Shown: positions 1-8,143 of the stretch, piece after piece
Layout of the letters: the number at the start of each line of letters is the position of its first letter
Numbering within the stretch: the stretch's first letter is position 1
Assembly: GCA_016218925.1 (NCBI GenBank)
Contig: JACRCR010000125.1
Coordinates: 1 to 46,196, forward strand
From: Deltaproteobacteria bacterium
GTDB taxonomy: Bacteria > Desulfobacterota > Binatia > UBA1149 > CAITLU01
Direction: 5' to 3'
DNA: 46,196 bases
Notes under the pieces: model-generated
Databases searched by the model: none
What the model was told of the DNA's origin: nothing
Seen by the model: only the letters and a program-made list of their open reading frames with translations
Program-made: the position numbers and the translations under genes

Positions 1-686
1 CCGTTGTAGCGCGCCTCGGCCAGGTAGTGGACCGTGGAGATGTTGCTTTGGGTCGGATTGTTGGCCCAGACGAGCACCAGCTCGGAGTGAAACCAATCGT
101 CGTGACTGGAACACGAACCGTAGCGCCCGAAAGTCAGGAACAGCCCGGGAGCAATGTCACTGACCTCGGCCAGAACGTCCGAGACCGTGGCGCCAAGACG
201 CAAGAAGATATTGTTCGCCAGCGCGATCGTCTGAACGCCGCCCTCGGTGGTGCCCGGACGCAGGATCGACCGCGGCCCCGATTCTTCCATCGCGTCGAGC
301 ATCGCCTCGGCGATTTCGGTCGTTGCCTCATCCCACGAGACGCGCTCCCAGCGGCCTTCGCCGCGCTCGCCGGCGCGGCGCAACGGATACGTCACGCGAT
401 CCTTTCCGTTGATCATCCTGCTCCACGCCGCTCCCTTCTGGCAGCCGGTGGGGTTCATGTCGGGCACGCCGGCCTCGACCGTCGTGAAAGTTGCCGCTGG
501 TTCCTCGCGCACGATGCGTCCGTCGCGAACGTAGACTCGATAGGGACAGTTGGCCGGATAGCAGTCGACGCAGTGCGTGCCCCACGTCACTTTGTCCCAC
601 TTCCATTTGTCTCGATACGTGTCTGCCCACGCGCCGCTGGTCAGATTGGTCGATGTGTCTCGTGCTGCGTCTCGAGGGCGGCTCAT
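1..686 (-). CDS. Molybdopterin oxidoreductase alpha subunit, type II DMSO reductase family (N-terminal part, cut by window edge)
   Basis: Only the first 228 residues are in the window; the gene runs off the left edge. Residues about 31-60 carry the type II (NarG/EbdA/DdhA-like) iron-sulfur FS0 signature: a His three residues before the first Cys (GTHCVDCYPANC), then RVYVRDG and a later Cys in PTGCQKGA. A W-x2-Y-x3-W-x-WD stretch precedes it, as in ethylbenzene and dimethylsulfide dehydrogenases. The ATG overlaps the beta-subunit stop by four bases (ATGA), so the two are translationally coupled. The N-terminus starts MSRPRD and has no twin-arginine plus hydrophobic signal, unlike the periplasmic members known to me, so a cytoplasmic location is likely. 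The electron donor or substrate cannot be told from this part. The family call is firm; subfamily (hydrocarbon or steroid dehydrogenase, chlorate/selenate reductase or other) is open. Confidence 0.88.
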   Translation of the reverse strand, partial: MSRPRDAARDTSTNLTSGAWADTYRDKWKWDKVTWGTHCVDCYPANCPYRVYVRDGRIVREEPAATFTTVEAGVPDMNPTGCQKGAAWSRMINGKDRVTYPLRRAGERGEGRWERVSWDEATTEIAEAMLDAMEESGPRSILRPGTTEGGVQTIALANNIFLRLGATVSDVLAEVSDIAPGLFLTFGRYGSCSSHDDWFHSELVLVWANNPTQSNISTVHYLAEARYN

Positions 687-1744
687 CGCAGGTCTCCTTT
701 GTCGGGTTCGCGCGACCAGACGATCTCGGCCGGGTCACGGTGGAGGTGGCCGAGAGCGTCCGTCCACTGGTAGAGAATCAGCGTGTCCAGCAACCACGAC
801 GGCTCGCCGCGCGGCCGTTTGTCGAGCTCGGCTTTGAGGGTAGCGAGCGCACCGTGGACGGCCGGACCGAACAGCGACTCTAGATAGGCCGGCGGAATGC
901 GCTCCCCGGCCTCGTCCACGCTGCCGTCCGCGTTGAGCAGCGCGGGCGCCAGCGGCGGCACATAGTATACGTTGGGTTCCACGCCGAACTCGGGATGCAG
1001 CGGCAGCGCCACCTTGCACTGGCGCACGAGCTTGTGGACGGCCGAGTTCTCGTCGTCGAGAAACCCGACGAACGCAGCCCGGCCCGGGCACTGCCGCACG
1101 CACGCCGGAGCAACGCCGAGATCGATGCGCGGGAAACAGCCGATGCACTTCTGCGAGACTCCGCGCAGCGCGTTGAAGTCGATCTTCTTGTAGGGACACG
1201 CCTGGATGCACGACCCGTCGCCCTGACAGCGCGTTTCGTTGATGAGGACGATTCCGTCTTCATCGCGCTTGAAGATCGCGTCATGCGGACAGGCTTCGAC
1301 GCACGCCGGCCGGGTGCAGTGCGCACACAGACGCGGCAGGTAGAAGTAGTAGGAGTTCGGATACTGGCCGCCGCCCTCATCCTCGTCCCAGTTCATTCCC
1401 CAGGCAGGGTTCCCGCCGATCGCGCGCAGGTGGACGTCGCGACCGTGGCCCCCCGACTGCACTTCGTCGTGGTTGAACTCCCAGCCGCCGCCGATCTCAT
1501 CCGCAGTTGGCCGCCGGCCGAGCTTCAGGTGGCCGTCAACGTACCCCCCACCCATCGTCTCCCAGTCGCGGGGCATCCCGCGCCCGGGCTGGGTGTTGAC
1601 GGTCATCCACCACATCGATTCGGTACCGGGGTCTTCCCCGGGCCACAGCACCTTGCAGGCTACCGAACAGGTCTGGCACCCGATGCACTTGTTGAGGTCG
1701 AAGACCCAAGCAAGCTGCCGCCTGGACTGCGTGACGTTTCCCAT
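683..1744 (-). CDS. Iron-sulfur beta subunit of type II DMSO reductase-family enzyme (EbdB/DdhB/NarH-like)
   Basis: The 353-residue protein carries four ferredoxin-type Cys groups in the order of NarH/EbdB: CIGCQTCSVAC near residue 17, CAHCTRPACVEACP, CQGDGSCIQACPYKK, and CIGCFPRIDLGVAPAC followed by VRQCPGR. It passes electrons between the molybdenum subunit and a haem subunit or soluble acceptor. The length fits the short EbdB/DdhB type better than the roughly 500-residue NarH. The ATG at 1744 is preceded by a GAGGA ribosome site 10 bases away; an upstream in-frame ATG near 1802 has none. The gene order is beta then alpha, with a four-base overlap. No gamma (haem b) subunit or delta chaperone is visible before the window edge; they may lie beyond it. 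A shared regulatory-like element lies 80-130 bases upstream (1824-1873). Confidence 0.9.
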   Translation of the reverse strand: MGNVTQSRRQLAWVFDLNKCIGCQTCSVACKVLWPGEDPGTESMWWMTVNTQPGRGMPRDWETMGGGYVDGHLKLGRRPTADEIGGGWEFNHDEVQSGGHGRDVHLRAIGGNPAWGMNWDEDEGGGQYPNSYYFYLPRLCAHCTRPACVEACPHDAIFKRDEDGIVLINETRCQGDGSCIQACPYKKIDFNALRGVSQKCIGCFPRIDLGVAPACVRQCPGRAAFVGFLDDENSAVHKLVRQCKVALPLHPEFGVEPNVYYVPPLAPALLNADGSVDEAGERIPPAYLESLFGPAVHGALATLKAELDKRPRGEPSWLLDTLILYQWTDALGHLHRDPAEIVWSREPDKGDLR

Positions 1745-1823
1745 GGCTTTGCGATCCTCGCTGCTGTTCGTCGCTGTGAAACCTTTCCCTGGTCGTGGCA
1801 TTAGACCCGCAAGCGACCGATTG

Positions 1824-1873
1824 TTGAATGCGATCGCCGGACAAAAACCTGATACTTTCCGCCACGGCCACCC
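1824..1873 (-). promoter_or_regulatory. Candidate shared regulatory element, copy 1 (upstream of molybdoenzyme operon)
   Basis: About 38 of 50 bases match 8894-8943, the region upstream of the corrinoid-protein operon. The longest identical cores on the plus strand are TGATACTTTC and TCG-x-CGGACAA. Both copies lie roughly 80-155 bases upstream of the first gene of a minus-strand operon. It could be an operator or promoter, or the fossil start of a second AraC-type regulator; both readings link the two operons. Confidence 0.5.
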
Positions 1874-1946
1874 GGTCGAAGCGCTTGGATGCGCTGCGGA
1901 TCGCGGGCACCGCGCTGCCCGCAGTCTTGCGAGCCAGGCACGCGGC

Positions 1947-1995
1947 GGCGGCGGCGCGGCCAAGCGCGCAGTTGGCGGCGGCGCGGCCAAGCGCG
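1947..1995. repeat. 22-base GC-rich direct repeat, two copies 27 bases apart
   Basis: Copies at 1947-1968 and 1974-1995 are identical; each ends in GCGCGGCCAAGCGCG. They lie in non-coding sequence upstream of the DUF1638 gene. The arrangement suggests a recent tandem duplication of 27 bases. No function is apparent. Confidence 0.7.
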
Positions 1996-2103
1996 GCGTC
2001 CCCGTGCATTCCCGGCCAGGCCGCATTGGTGTATATCGCTCGCTCCCGACGTGACCGCGGGAACCCGGGTTGAGCGTTGACAGCCAAGATCGCAGCAACG
2101 GAC

Positions 2104-2811
2104 ATGCGCCAAGATGATCGCGCACAGCCACGCCCGCGGCGGGTGTACGTGCTTGCCTGTCAGGTACTGCAGAACGCCTTGCAGCCGCTGGTGCAGAACA
2201 TGCCCGGCCTCGCCACCTGCCGCTTCATGCCCTACGGCCTGCACGGGGTGCCCGCAGAGATGGCAGCGCGGCTGCAGGCCGTGGTGGACTCGGAGACCGA
2301 GCCGGGCGTGGTGCTGGTCGGATACGGCCTGTGTGGCAACGGCCTGGTCGGATTGCAGTCGCGGCGGCATGCGCTGGTGATTCCGCGCACCGACGACTGC
2401 ATCGCCGTCTTGATGGGGTCCTACGAGAAGTACCGCGAAGACTTCTTTCGCCACCCCGGCACCTACTATCTGAGCGAGGGCTGGGTGGAGAGCGGCTTCC
2501 ATCCGATCGCGCAATTCCAGCAATGGTGCGCACGCTACGGCGACGAGCGGGCACGACGCCTGATCGCGCGTGCCTACAAGCGTTACCGGCGTGTCGTGCT
2601 GGTTGCGTTCACGCCTGCCGAGTTCGATCGCTATCGCCAGCAGGCACAGGCCGTGGCCGCGCTGCTGGGGGCCGCCTACGAAGAAATGATCGGCGAACCG
2701 ACCCTGCTGCAGCGGCTGGTCTGGCACGCCGACGCGCTGGATCACGGCGAAGACGAATTCGTGGTAGTGCCCCCCGGCGCGCAGGTGCGGCAGAGCGACT
2801 TCGTGCGGTGA
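2104..2811 (+). CDS. DUF1638 family protein
   Basis: The 235-residue protein has the marks of DUF1638: an early ACQVLQ stretch, a GYGLCGNG loop, PRTDDCI followed by LMGS, and then PGTYYLSEGW. The biochemical function of the family is not known to me, but its genes recur beside corrinoid methyltransferases, UroD-like methyltransferases and RACo activators, as here. It lies between the molybdoenzyme operon (divergent) and the end of the RACo gene (convergent, 26 bases apart). The start is uncertain: I use the ATG at 2104; a TTG at 2077 is also in frame, and neither has a clear ribosome site. The conserved Cys residues suggest metal or cofactor binding, but this is inference. Confidence 0.8.
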   Translation: MRQDDRAQPRPRRVYVLACQVLQNALQPLVQNMPGLATCRFMPYGLHGVPAEMAARLQAVVDSETEPGVVLVGYGLCGNGLVGLQSRRHALVIPRTDDCIAVLMGSYEKYREDFFRHPGTYYLSEGWVESGFHPIAQFQQWCARYGDERARRLIARAYKRYRRVVLVAFTPAEFDRYRQQAQAVAALLGAAYEEMIGEPTLLQRLVWHADALDHGEDEFVVVPPGAQVRQSDFVR

Positions 2812-2837
2812 GGTCGATTCCGCTGCGTACCCGCCGC

Positions 2838-4808
2838 TCAGAAGGCGGCTCTTTGCTTGGGCACGGGATCGGGCGGCCGTGCGCCGAGATACTTCCGCAA
2901 GTGCGGGAACCCGTCCACCATGTGCGGCAGATGCATCGCGCGCGCGAAAGCGCGCTGGAAGCCGCTCTCGGCTGACAGCTCGACGTACTCCACGCGGCGC
3001 GCCATTTCCTCGGCTTCACGGCGCTTGGGCGCGCTCAGCAGCGCCATGCGCGCGCCGTCGCCGGCGGCGTTGCCCACCGAGTGCACGTTGCGCAGGTCGC
3101 AATCCGGAAACATTCCCAGACTCATCGCCTTGGTCTTGTCCATGAAGCTGCCGAACGCGCCGGCCAGCACGATCTTGTCGGGTCGCTCGATGCCCAGTCG
3201 CTCGAGCATCAGTTTGGCGCCGGCGTACATCGCGCCTTTGGCCAGTTGAACCGCCCGCACATCGTCGGCAGTCACCGCAATATCCGTGGCAACCGCGGTT
3301 TCGCTCGCCCACGCCAGCACGAACTCCAACTTGCCGTCGGCGCCGCGCCGCAGGCGCGGCGTAGCCAGTCCCTGATGAAATGCACCCGACCGTTCGAGCA
3401 CGCCGGCGCGGTACATCTCGGCAACCGCGTCGATGATCCCTGAACCGCAGATGCCGCGCGCGCCACCCGCAGCGTGGGGCTTGCGATGCCAGCTGCGATC
3501 CCCGATGGCCTTCCACTGCACCTCGCGCGTGATCGGGTCGATATTCACCTTCTCGATCGCCCCTGGTGCGGCCCGCATTCCGAACTTGACCGAGGCTCCT
3601 TCGAACGCCGGTCCGGTCGCGCACGAACACGACAGCAACCGCTCGCGGTTGCCCAGGATCAATTCGCCGTTGGTGCCGATGTCGATGATCAACGTGACAT
3701 AGTCGTAAGCGTACGGATGCTCGGCGAGCAGCACGGCAACGCTGTCGGCACCGACGAAGCCGGCCTGCAGCGGAAGTACGTGAACGTTCCCCGACGCCAG
3801 CATATCCAGGCCCGACTCGCGGCCTTTGAGGTCGATTGCCCGCTGCACTGCCGGTGGGTACGGCGAAAGGCCAACTTCGTCGGGACGAATCCCGAGAAAC
3901 AGGTGATGCATCACCGTGTTGCCGACGATCACGGTTTCGAGGATTTCGCGCGGCGCAATCCGCGCATCTTTCGCGACGCCGGCAATGATCCCGTTCAGCC
4001 CTTCGAGGATGCAACGGCGCAGCCGCTCCAGTCCGTCCGGATTCGTCCGGGCGTAGGTCAGACGCGACAGCACGTCCTCGCCGTACACTACCTGCGGGTT
4101 GAGCGTCGAGGTCGTGGCGACGACGCGGCCACTGCGCAGATCGCACAGGAATCCGACCACCGTCGTCGTGCCGATATCGACCGCCAGGCCGTAGCAACTC
4201 TCGACGAGACCGGGCTCGACGAGGATGACTTCACGGTTCATCCACACGCTCACCGTCACCCGCCAGTCTGCCGCGCGCAGCACCGCCGAAAGCGCGCGCA
4301 GCACGTCGATGTCGATGGTAATGTCGTCGAGACCGTAGCTGCGCCGCAGCGCCGCGGCGAGTCGTTCGAAATCCCCGCACGCGTCGATCAGAGAAGGCCG
4401 GGGCAAATCGACGGTGTACTTGCGCACCGCAGGATCGATGGTCACGCGGATCGCGCGCGCGCTCTTGCGGACCACCTGCTGGTCGGCGCGGCTCTCCTCC
4501 GGCACGAAGACGACCACATCGCCGGTGATCTCCGTGCAACACGACAAGCGATCGGCGGGAGTTGCGTCGCGGTCGATGAGCCCGGACTCCACCGTATCGG
4601 GCGGCGCGGCGTGCTCGAGGCGCGACTCGATTCCGTACTTCTCGAAGAACCCCTCGCGAACCGTCACCCGGCACTTGCCACAGGTGTGCTGCTGCCCGCA
4701 GGTCGCTTGGATTTCGAGCCCCAACCGGAGTGCGGCAGCGAGGATCGTCTGTCCCGACTCGATCCTGCCGCGGCGACCGGAGGGCTCGAAGACGACGTCA
4801 AAGCTCAT
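2838..4808 (-). CDS. Reductive activator of corrinoid proteins (RACo-like, 2Fe-2S plus ASKHA domain)
   Basis: At 656 residues this has the RACo layout. An N-terminal plant-type 2Fe-2S domain carries C37, C43, C46 (CGQQHTCGKC) and a fourth ligand at C90 or C91. A linker and middle domain follow, then a C-terminal ASKHA ATPase-like domain (DUF4445) with DIGTTT at 211-216 and DIGTNGE at 376-382. In characterised systems RACo uses ATP to drive electrons uphill onto a corrinoid that has been oxidised to inactive Co(II), restoring Co(I). Here it is the last gene of the operon 8791-2838, only 9 bases after the UroD-family methyltransferase, so its partner is most probably the corrinoid protein at 8144-8791. 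No residue group appears to be missing. Confidence 0.92.
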   Translation of the reverse strand: MSFDVVFEPSGRRGRIESGQTILAAALRLGLEIQATCGQQHTCGKCRVTVREGFFEKYGIESRLEHAAPPDTVESGLIDRDATPADRLSCCTEITGDVVVFVPEESRADQQVVRKSARAIRVTIDPAVRKYTVDLPRPSLIDACGDFERLAAALRRSYGLDDITIDIDVLRALSAVLRAADWRVTVSVWMNREVILVEPGLVESCYGLAVDIGTTTVVGFLCDLRSGRVVATTSTLNPQVVYGEDVLSRLTYARTNPDGLERLRRCILEGLNGIIAGVAKDARIAPREILETVIVGNTVMHHLFLGIRPDEVGLSPYPPAVQRAIDLKGRESGLDMLASGNVHVLPLQAGFVGADSVAVLLAEHPYAYDYVTLIIDIGTNGELILGNRERLLSCSCATGPAFEGASVKFGMRAAPGAIEKVNIDPITREVQWKAIGDRSWHRKPHAAGGARGICGSGIIDAVAEMYRAGVLERSGAFHQGLATPRLRRGADGKLEFVLAWASETAVATDIAVTADDVRAVQLAKGAMYAGAKLMLERLGIERPDKIVLAGAFGSFMDKTKAMSLGMFPDCDLRNVHSVGNAAGDGARMALLSAPKRREAEEMARRVEYVELSAESGFQRAFARAMHLPHMVDGFPHLRKYLGARPPDPVPKQRAAF

Positions 4809-4817
4809 CGTCGCTCG

Positions 4818-5861
4818 CTACGCCGCGCGGCGCTGGTACTGCCGCGCTGCCTCCACCATCGCGCCAACGTTCGCGATCGGCGCGCGCGGTGGAACCTCGC
4901 AGCCGCTGCTCAGAATGAAACCACCGCCGGCTCCCGCCTGATCGATGCAGCGTCGCGCCGCCTCGGCGACGGCATCGGGCGTGCCGGTGAGCAGCACGTC
5001 GGCCGGATCGATGTTGCCCTGCAGGCAGACGCGGTCTCCGATCTGTGCCTTGGCCTTGGCCAGATCCACCATGTGATCGAGTTCGAGAATCTGCGCGCCC
5101 GTCTCGCACATCCGCTCGAGCAGCGGCGTGCTCTGCCCGCAGATGTGCAGCGACAGGACGGCGCCCTTCGCGCCGGCTGCGTCGAAGACCTTCCTGATGC
5201 CCGGTGCGGCGAACCTCTCGAACATCTTCGGGCTGATCAAACTCGGACCCGCCGTCGGATCCGCGACGACGACGACGTCGACGCCCGCATCGACGTTCGC
5301 CTCGGCGTACCGCACCGAGGCAGCCGTCGCTACTTCGACGAGCGCCTGGATGAACCCGGGATCCTTCACGGTCATGCGCAGCAGTCTATCGACGTCGTAG
5401 AGCTGCCCCGCGAGCGTGAACGGGCCCGGCACGTAGACGAAGACCGGGACCGCCTCGCCCACTTCGCGCTTGACGAGCTGCACGGTCCGCATGTGTATCG
5501 GCAACCGCCCGCTGCGGGCCGGGTCCGGTATCGCCAGTTTCTCGACATCGCCCGGATCCTTGACGATACGTTCGATGACGTAGGGAACATCGCCCTGCGG
5601 GTAGCGCATCGTGCAACCCATGGCCTCGGCCAGCAGATTGAACGACGATTCCCAGCCGGCGTAGATCGCGTCGTAGCCGATGGTTCGCTGGCCGGCCAGC
5701 AGGGCCTCGGCGGTCTTCTCGGGACTGTGCAGCGCTTCGACCAGACCTACGCCGGTGAGCTGCGCGGTCGCGTAGGTGATCTGCGGGATCACCGGCACAC
5801 GGTCGGCCTCGCGGCGCTCGATCGCGGCCGTCAAGCGTTCCGACGACGTCGCACTGCTCAT
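4818..5861 (-). CDS. Uroporphyrinogen decarboxylase-family methyltransferase (MtaA/MtbA-like)
   Basis: The 347-residue protein is a UroD-fold methyltransferase rather than the haem enzyme. It has the zinc-binding pattern H239-x-C241 (SLHICGQ) with a distant C321 (SSGCEVPP), as in methylcobamide:CoM methyltransferases MtaA and MtbA and in bacterial relatives. Such proteins move a methyl group between a corrinoid protein and a thiol or other acceptor; in bacteria without coenzyme M the acceptor is often unknown. The ATG at 5861 follows a GGGGGATCG ribosome site; the frame stays open upstream but there overlaps the next gene. It is operonic with the MtmB-like and corrinoid proteins. No MtrH/MtgA-type methyltetrahydrofolate transferase is present, so this protein may fill the second-methyltransfer role. 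Confidence 0.88.
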   Translation of the reverse strand: MSSATSSERLTAAIERREADRVPVIPQITYATAQLTGVGLVEALHSPEKTAEALLAGQRTIGYDAIYAGWESSFNLLAEAMGCTMRYPQGDVPYVIERIVKDPGDVEKLAIPDPARSGRLPIHMRTVQLVKREVGEAVPVFVYVPGPFTLAGQLYDVDRLLRMTVKDPGFIQALVEVATAASVRYAEANVDAGVDVVVVADPTAGPSLISPKMFERFAAPGIRKVFDAAGAKGAVLSLHICGQSTPLLERMCETGAQILELDHMVDLAKAKAQIGDRVCLQGNIDPADVLLTGTPDAVAEAARRCIDQAGAGGGFILSSGCEVPPRAPIANVGAMVEAARQYQRRAA

Positions 5862-5893
5862 CGATCCCCCCAGGCTCGCGCTTCGAGAAGAAC

Positions 5894-6676
5894 CTAATAC
5901 TTCTCTTTCCCTACCGGGCACACCTCGATGCAGCGGCCACACGAAAGCCCCGCGCCCTTCAAGCTGGCCCAATCGCACGCGAACATGTCCACACCGCCTT
6001 CGTCCGGCCAAGGCTTCAGCGCGCCGCCTTGCTCCGTCTTGCACACTTCGATGCACTTGTCCCCGCACGACCCCGGCTTGAGGAACTCAATGCACTGTTC
6101 CTTCTCCAGCCGCGCATCGGGGATCAGCGGCGCGGTCGTGATTACGCTGATCCAGCGCTGGCGCGGGCCGTACTCGGGGCTCAGTACCACGCCCACCTTG
6201 CCCCTGGTTCCCAAACCGGCCGCAACCGCGGCGTGGATGTGACAGAAGCTCGGGGAGTAGCGAGTCTCCCCACGTGCTCTTTGTGCGATGAAATACTCGT
6301 AGGGATCCGACTCCGGGAAATACATCGCGCGGAAGCCCTTCTGCTGGAGGAAACGCGACAACTGGTACGCTGCCTGTGTCATCCACAAATTGAGCTGGTC
6401 GTAGTGCTTGGCGTAAACGGGACTCGGCGTGGTGTGGAGGATCTCGCGCAGTACCTTGATGCCTCCTACGACCACGGCCTTGGCGCCGGGCAGCCACTCC
6501 GTGGGCTTGTGGCCTTCCGGAGCAATGTCGAATTGCGTGTCGGTGGCACTGGCGATCCCGACCAGATCGAAACCTGCGCTATCCCGTACGTACTCTTTCA
6601 CGCACCGGGTCAGGTCGACATCCGCCGCGGGCGCCTTTCTTCCCGCCGATCCGACCTTGCGTGCCGCTGTTTTCAT
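5894..6676 (-). CDS. QueG/reductive-dehalogenase-type 4Fe-4S protein of methyltransferase operon
   Basis: The 260-residue protein ends in two 4Fe-4S clusters: C195, C204, C208, C212 and C234, C246, C249, C253 (SCGRCIEVCP at the very end). The upstream part, with FDLVGIA, AKAVVVGG and GLGTRGKVG, resembles the corrinoid-binding fold of epoxyqueuosine reductase and reductive dehalogenases. It lacks the long C-terminus of true QueG. Small proteins of this type occur next to corrinoid methyltransferases, perhaps as electron carriers or corrinoid reductases. Its start overlaps the stop of the MtmB-like gene by four bases (ATGA), so it is coupled to it. A role in electron delivery or corrinoid handling in this operon is inference. 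Confidence 0.8.
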   Translation of the reverse strand: MKTAARKVGSAGRKAPAADVDLTRCVKEYVRDSAGFDLVGIASATDTQFDIAPEGHKPTEWLPGAKAVVVGGIKVLREILHTTPSPVYAKHYDQLNLWMTQAAYQLSRFLQQKGFRAMYFPESDPYEYFIAQRARGETRYSPSFCHIHAAVAAGLGTRGKVGVVLSPEYGPRQRWISVITTAPLIPDARLEKEQCIEFLKPGSCGDKCIEVCKTEQGGALKPWPDEGGVDMFACDWASLKGAGLSCGRCIEVCPVGKEKY

Positions 6677-8088
6677 ACGGCCTCCGTCACCTTCATCGGC
6701 AAGCCGAACTCCTCTTTCAGTTCAGTCTTGACCCGGTTGTAGGTCGCCAGGAATTCCGGGTTGGGCCTCGACGTCTCCACGTCGTGGGCTTGTTGATAGG
6801 TCAGCCCGATCGTGTGGGCGGTGCGGTCGTCGATGTGAGGCTGGTACTCGTCGGTGATGCGCAGCACGATCTCGTTGGCTTCCTTCCTGGTGAGCCGGGC
6901 CTGCCCGACCGCCCGCCCGACCTCTGCCGACATCCGGCATCCCATGCCGGAGGAAACGTCGGTCCCGGCGCTTTGCGCCCCCGCGCCGCCGCACACGCCG
7001 AAGCCGAGCGGAGTGCAACCGACAGCCCCGGCAGCATGCTCCAGGAAATACTCCCTCCCCAGCTTGTAAGTCATCTGGATCGGAGCGCCTATCAGACAAC
7101 AGTACGGTACGTGTTTCATGAATGCTGCACCTCCCCACCACGAGGCGAACAGCGACTGCTTGCTGGAGTTCGAGAAATACACCGCGTCCAGAGCCCAGGT
7201 GCCCAGCACGCTGTTCTCGTACAGCAGGGCGCTCCCGATCAATTCGGCGCATAGATTGATCGCCGACGTAGCCGGTCCTCCCGAGGTTCCGCCGAGGTAG
7301 GCGGTACCGGCGCCCCAGGTGTGACCGCCGTACTGATACATGTGCAGCGCGCGGCACATCCAGTCGTAGTTCGTCTTCATCGAAGGGCTCATGTAGGCCC
7401 CGCGACAATCTCCCGATGGTGTCCCCCACTGCGGATTGTCCGCCGCCATCTGCGCCTGCAACTTCACGGGAACCGTGCCGCCGTCGCTGTACCCCGGTTT
7501 CCCCGCCCTCCTGCACGCGTCGCGAACCAGCGCGACCCGGTGCAACTCCGCAAGCATTTCCCAGGGACTGCCGGGCGTCGTGAGCATGCCGTTGATCTTG
7601 GAGATGATGCCCTGGAAGTGGGTCGCGTCGATCGACGGCTCCTTCAGGTAACTCATGACCACAGAGGAGTAGATCTCGGGGGAGATCTGCCCCAGCACGC
7701 GCCCCGCCACCAAATGAGGATTCCTTTGGTTGTCGTAGTCCTCGAAACCCTTGTGGGTGTACGTCCTTTCTTCCTCGCCGATACCAAGCCGGATCATGCG
7801 ATGAACATGGTCGATCATCTCGTCGATTTCGTCCGCCGTGAACATGATCACGCGTCCGGTATCGACGCACAGGAAGCCTACATCCAGGACCAGTTCGCAG
7901 GCCGCCTTCCACACGTTGTCGAGTTGCTCGTCGTCGGTCGGGACGATGTGCCGCGGGTCGTGCTCGACTTTGTGCTTGCGCGCCAGCGCGTTGATGCGCG
8001 GCCAATAACGTTTCAGGTCGAAGTCTTTTTCGGGAACGATCGGACCGGTCTCGGCTCTGGCCCAGTAGTCCAAGAATCTACCTTTCAT
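6673..8088 (-). CDS. MtmB-family (monomethylamine methyltransferase) homologue without pyrrolysine
   Basis: The 471-residue protein matches archaeal monomethylamine:corrinoid methyltransferase MtmB along its length as I recall that sequence. Shared points are the IPTD-like N-terminal motif (IVPTDDEQL), the CVDTGR segment near residue 74, and AGKPG at 195-199. In MtmB, AGRPG is followed four residues later by pyrrolysine 202. Here the run is GYSDGG with Gly near 203, and there is no in-frame amber codon. The relation is like that of MtgB, MtcB and MtpB to pyrrolysine-containing MttB, so the substrate is probably not monomethylamine. A GAGGAGGG ribosome site precedes the ATG. It lies 55 bases after the corrinoid protein gene and overlaps the next gene by four bases. 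The presumed reaction is methyl transfer from an unknown methylated substrate to the corrinoid protein. Confidence 0.85.
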   Translation of the reverse strand: MKGRFLDYWARAETGPIVPEKDFDLKRYWPRINALARKHKVEHDPRHIVPTDDEQLDNVWKAACELVLDVGFLCVDTGRVIMFTADEIDEMIDHVHRMIRLGIGEEERTYTHKGFEDYDNQRNPHLVAGRVLGQISPEIYSSVVMSYLKEPSIDATHFQGIISKINGMLTTPGSPWEMLAELHRVALVRDACRRAGKPGYSDGGTVPVKLQAQMAADNPQWGTPSGDCRGAYMSPSMKTNYDWMCRALHMYQYGGHTWGAGTAYLGGTSGGPATSAINLCAELIGSALLYENSVLGTWALDAVYFSNSSKQSLFASWWGGAAFMKHVPYCCLIGAPIQMTYKLGREYFLEHAAGAVGCTPLGFGVCGGAGAQSAGTDVSSGMGCRMSAEVGRAVGQARLTRKEANEIVLRITDEYQPHIDDRTAHTIGLTYQQAHDVETSRPNPEFLATYNRVKTELKEEFGLPMKVTEAV

Positions 8089-8143
8089 GAACGGCCCTCC
8101 TCGATGTCCGCTCGGTCTCGCGCGTTGCAGCGTTCCCGGACTC

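Larger units (their letters stand above)
1745..2103. promoter_or_regulatory. Divergent intergenic region between molybdoenzyme operon and DUF1638 gene
   Basis: This 359-base stretch holds the promoters of two divergent units. The part nearest the beta-subunit gene contains the element at 1824-1873 that is also found upstream of the corrinoid operon. The part near 1947-1995 is a very GC-rich direct repeat. An open frame of 81 codons begins at 1828 with residues (MRSPDKNLILSAT) like the start of the AraC regulator at 8898 (MASSDNNMILSAT), but it turns into Ala/Arg-rich low complexity, so I do not call it a gene. Confidence 0.6.

Noticed and set aside
1947..1995. CRISPR-like or iteron array
   Set aside because: There are only two copies of a GC-rich unit with a 27-base period and a 5-base gap, so it is a simple tandem duplication.
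1828..2073. Small plus-strand gene of 81 codons upstream of the DUF1638 gene
   Set aside because: Only its first 15 codons resemble the AraC regulator; the rest is Ala/Arg-rich repeat sequence and no ribosome site precedes it. Kept as part of the shared-element finding.
3474..5897. Plus-strand frame of about 800 codons opposite RACo and the UroD-family gene
   Set aside because: It spans two real genes on the other strand, is rich in Arg, Asp and His with no domain, and is an artefact of high GC content.
6673..8088. In-frame amber codon encoding pyrrolysine in the MtmB-like gene
   Set aside because: The frame has no internal stop; the pyrrolysine position holds Gly or Asp.
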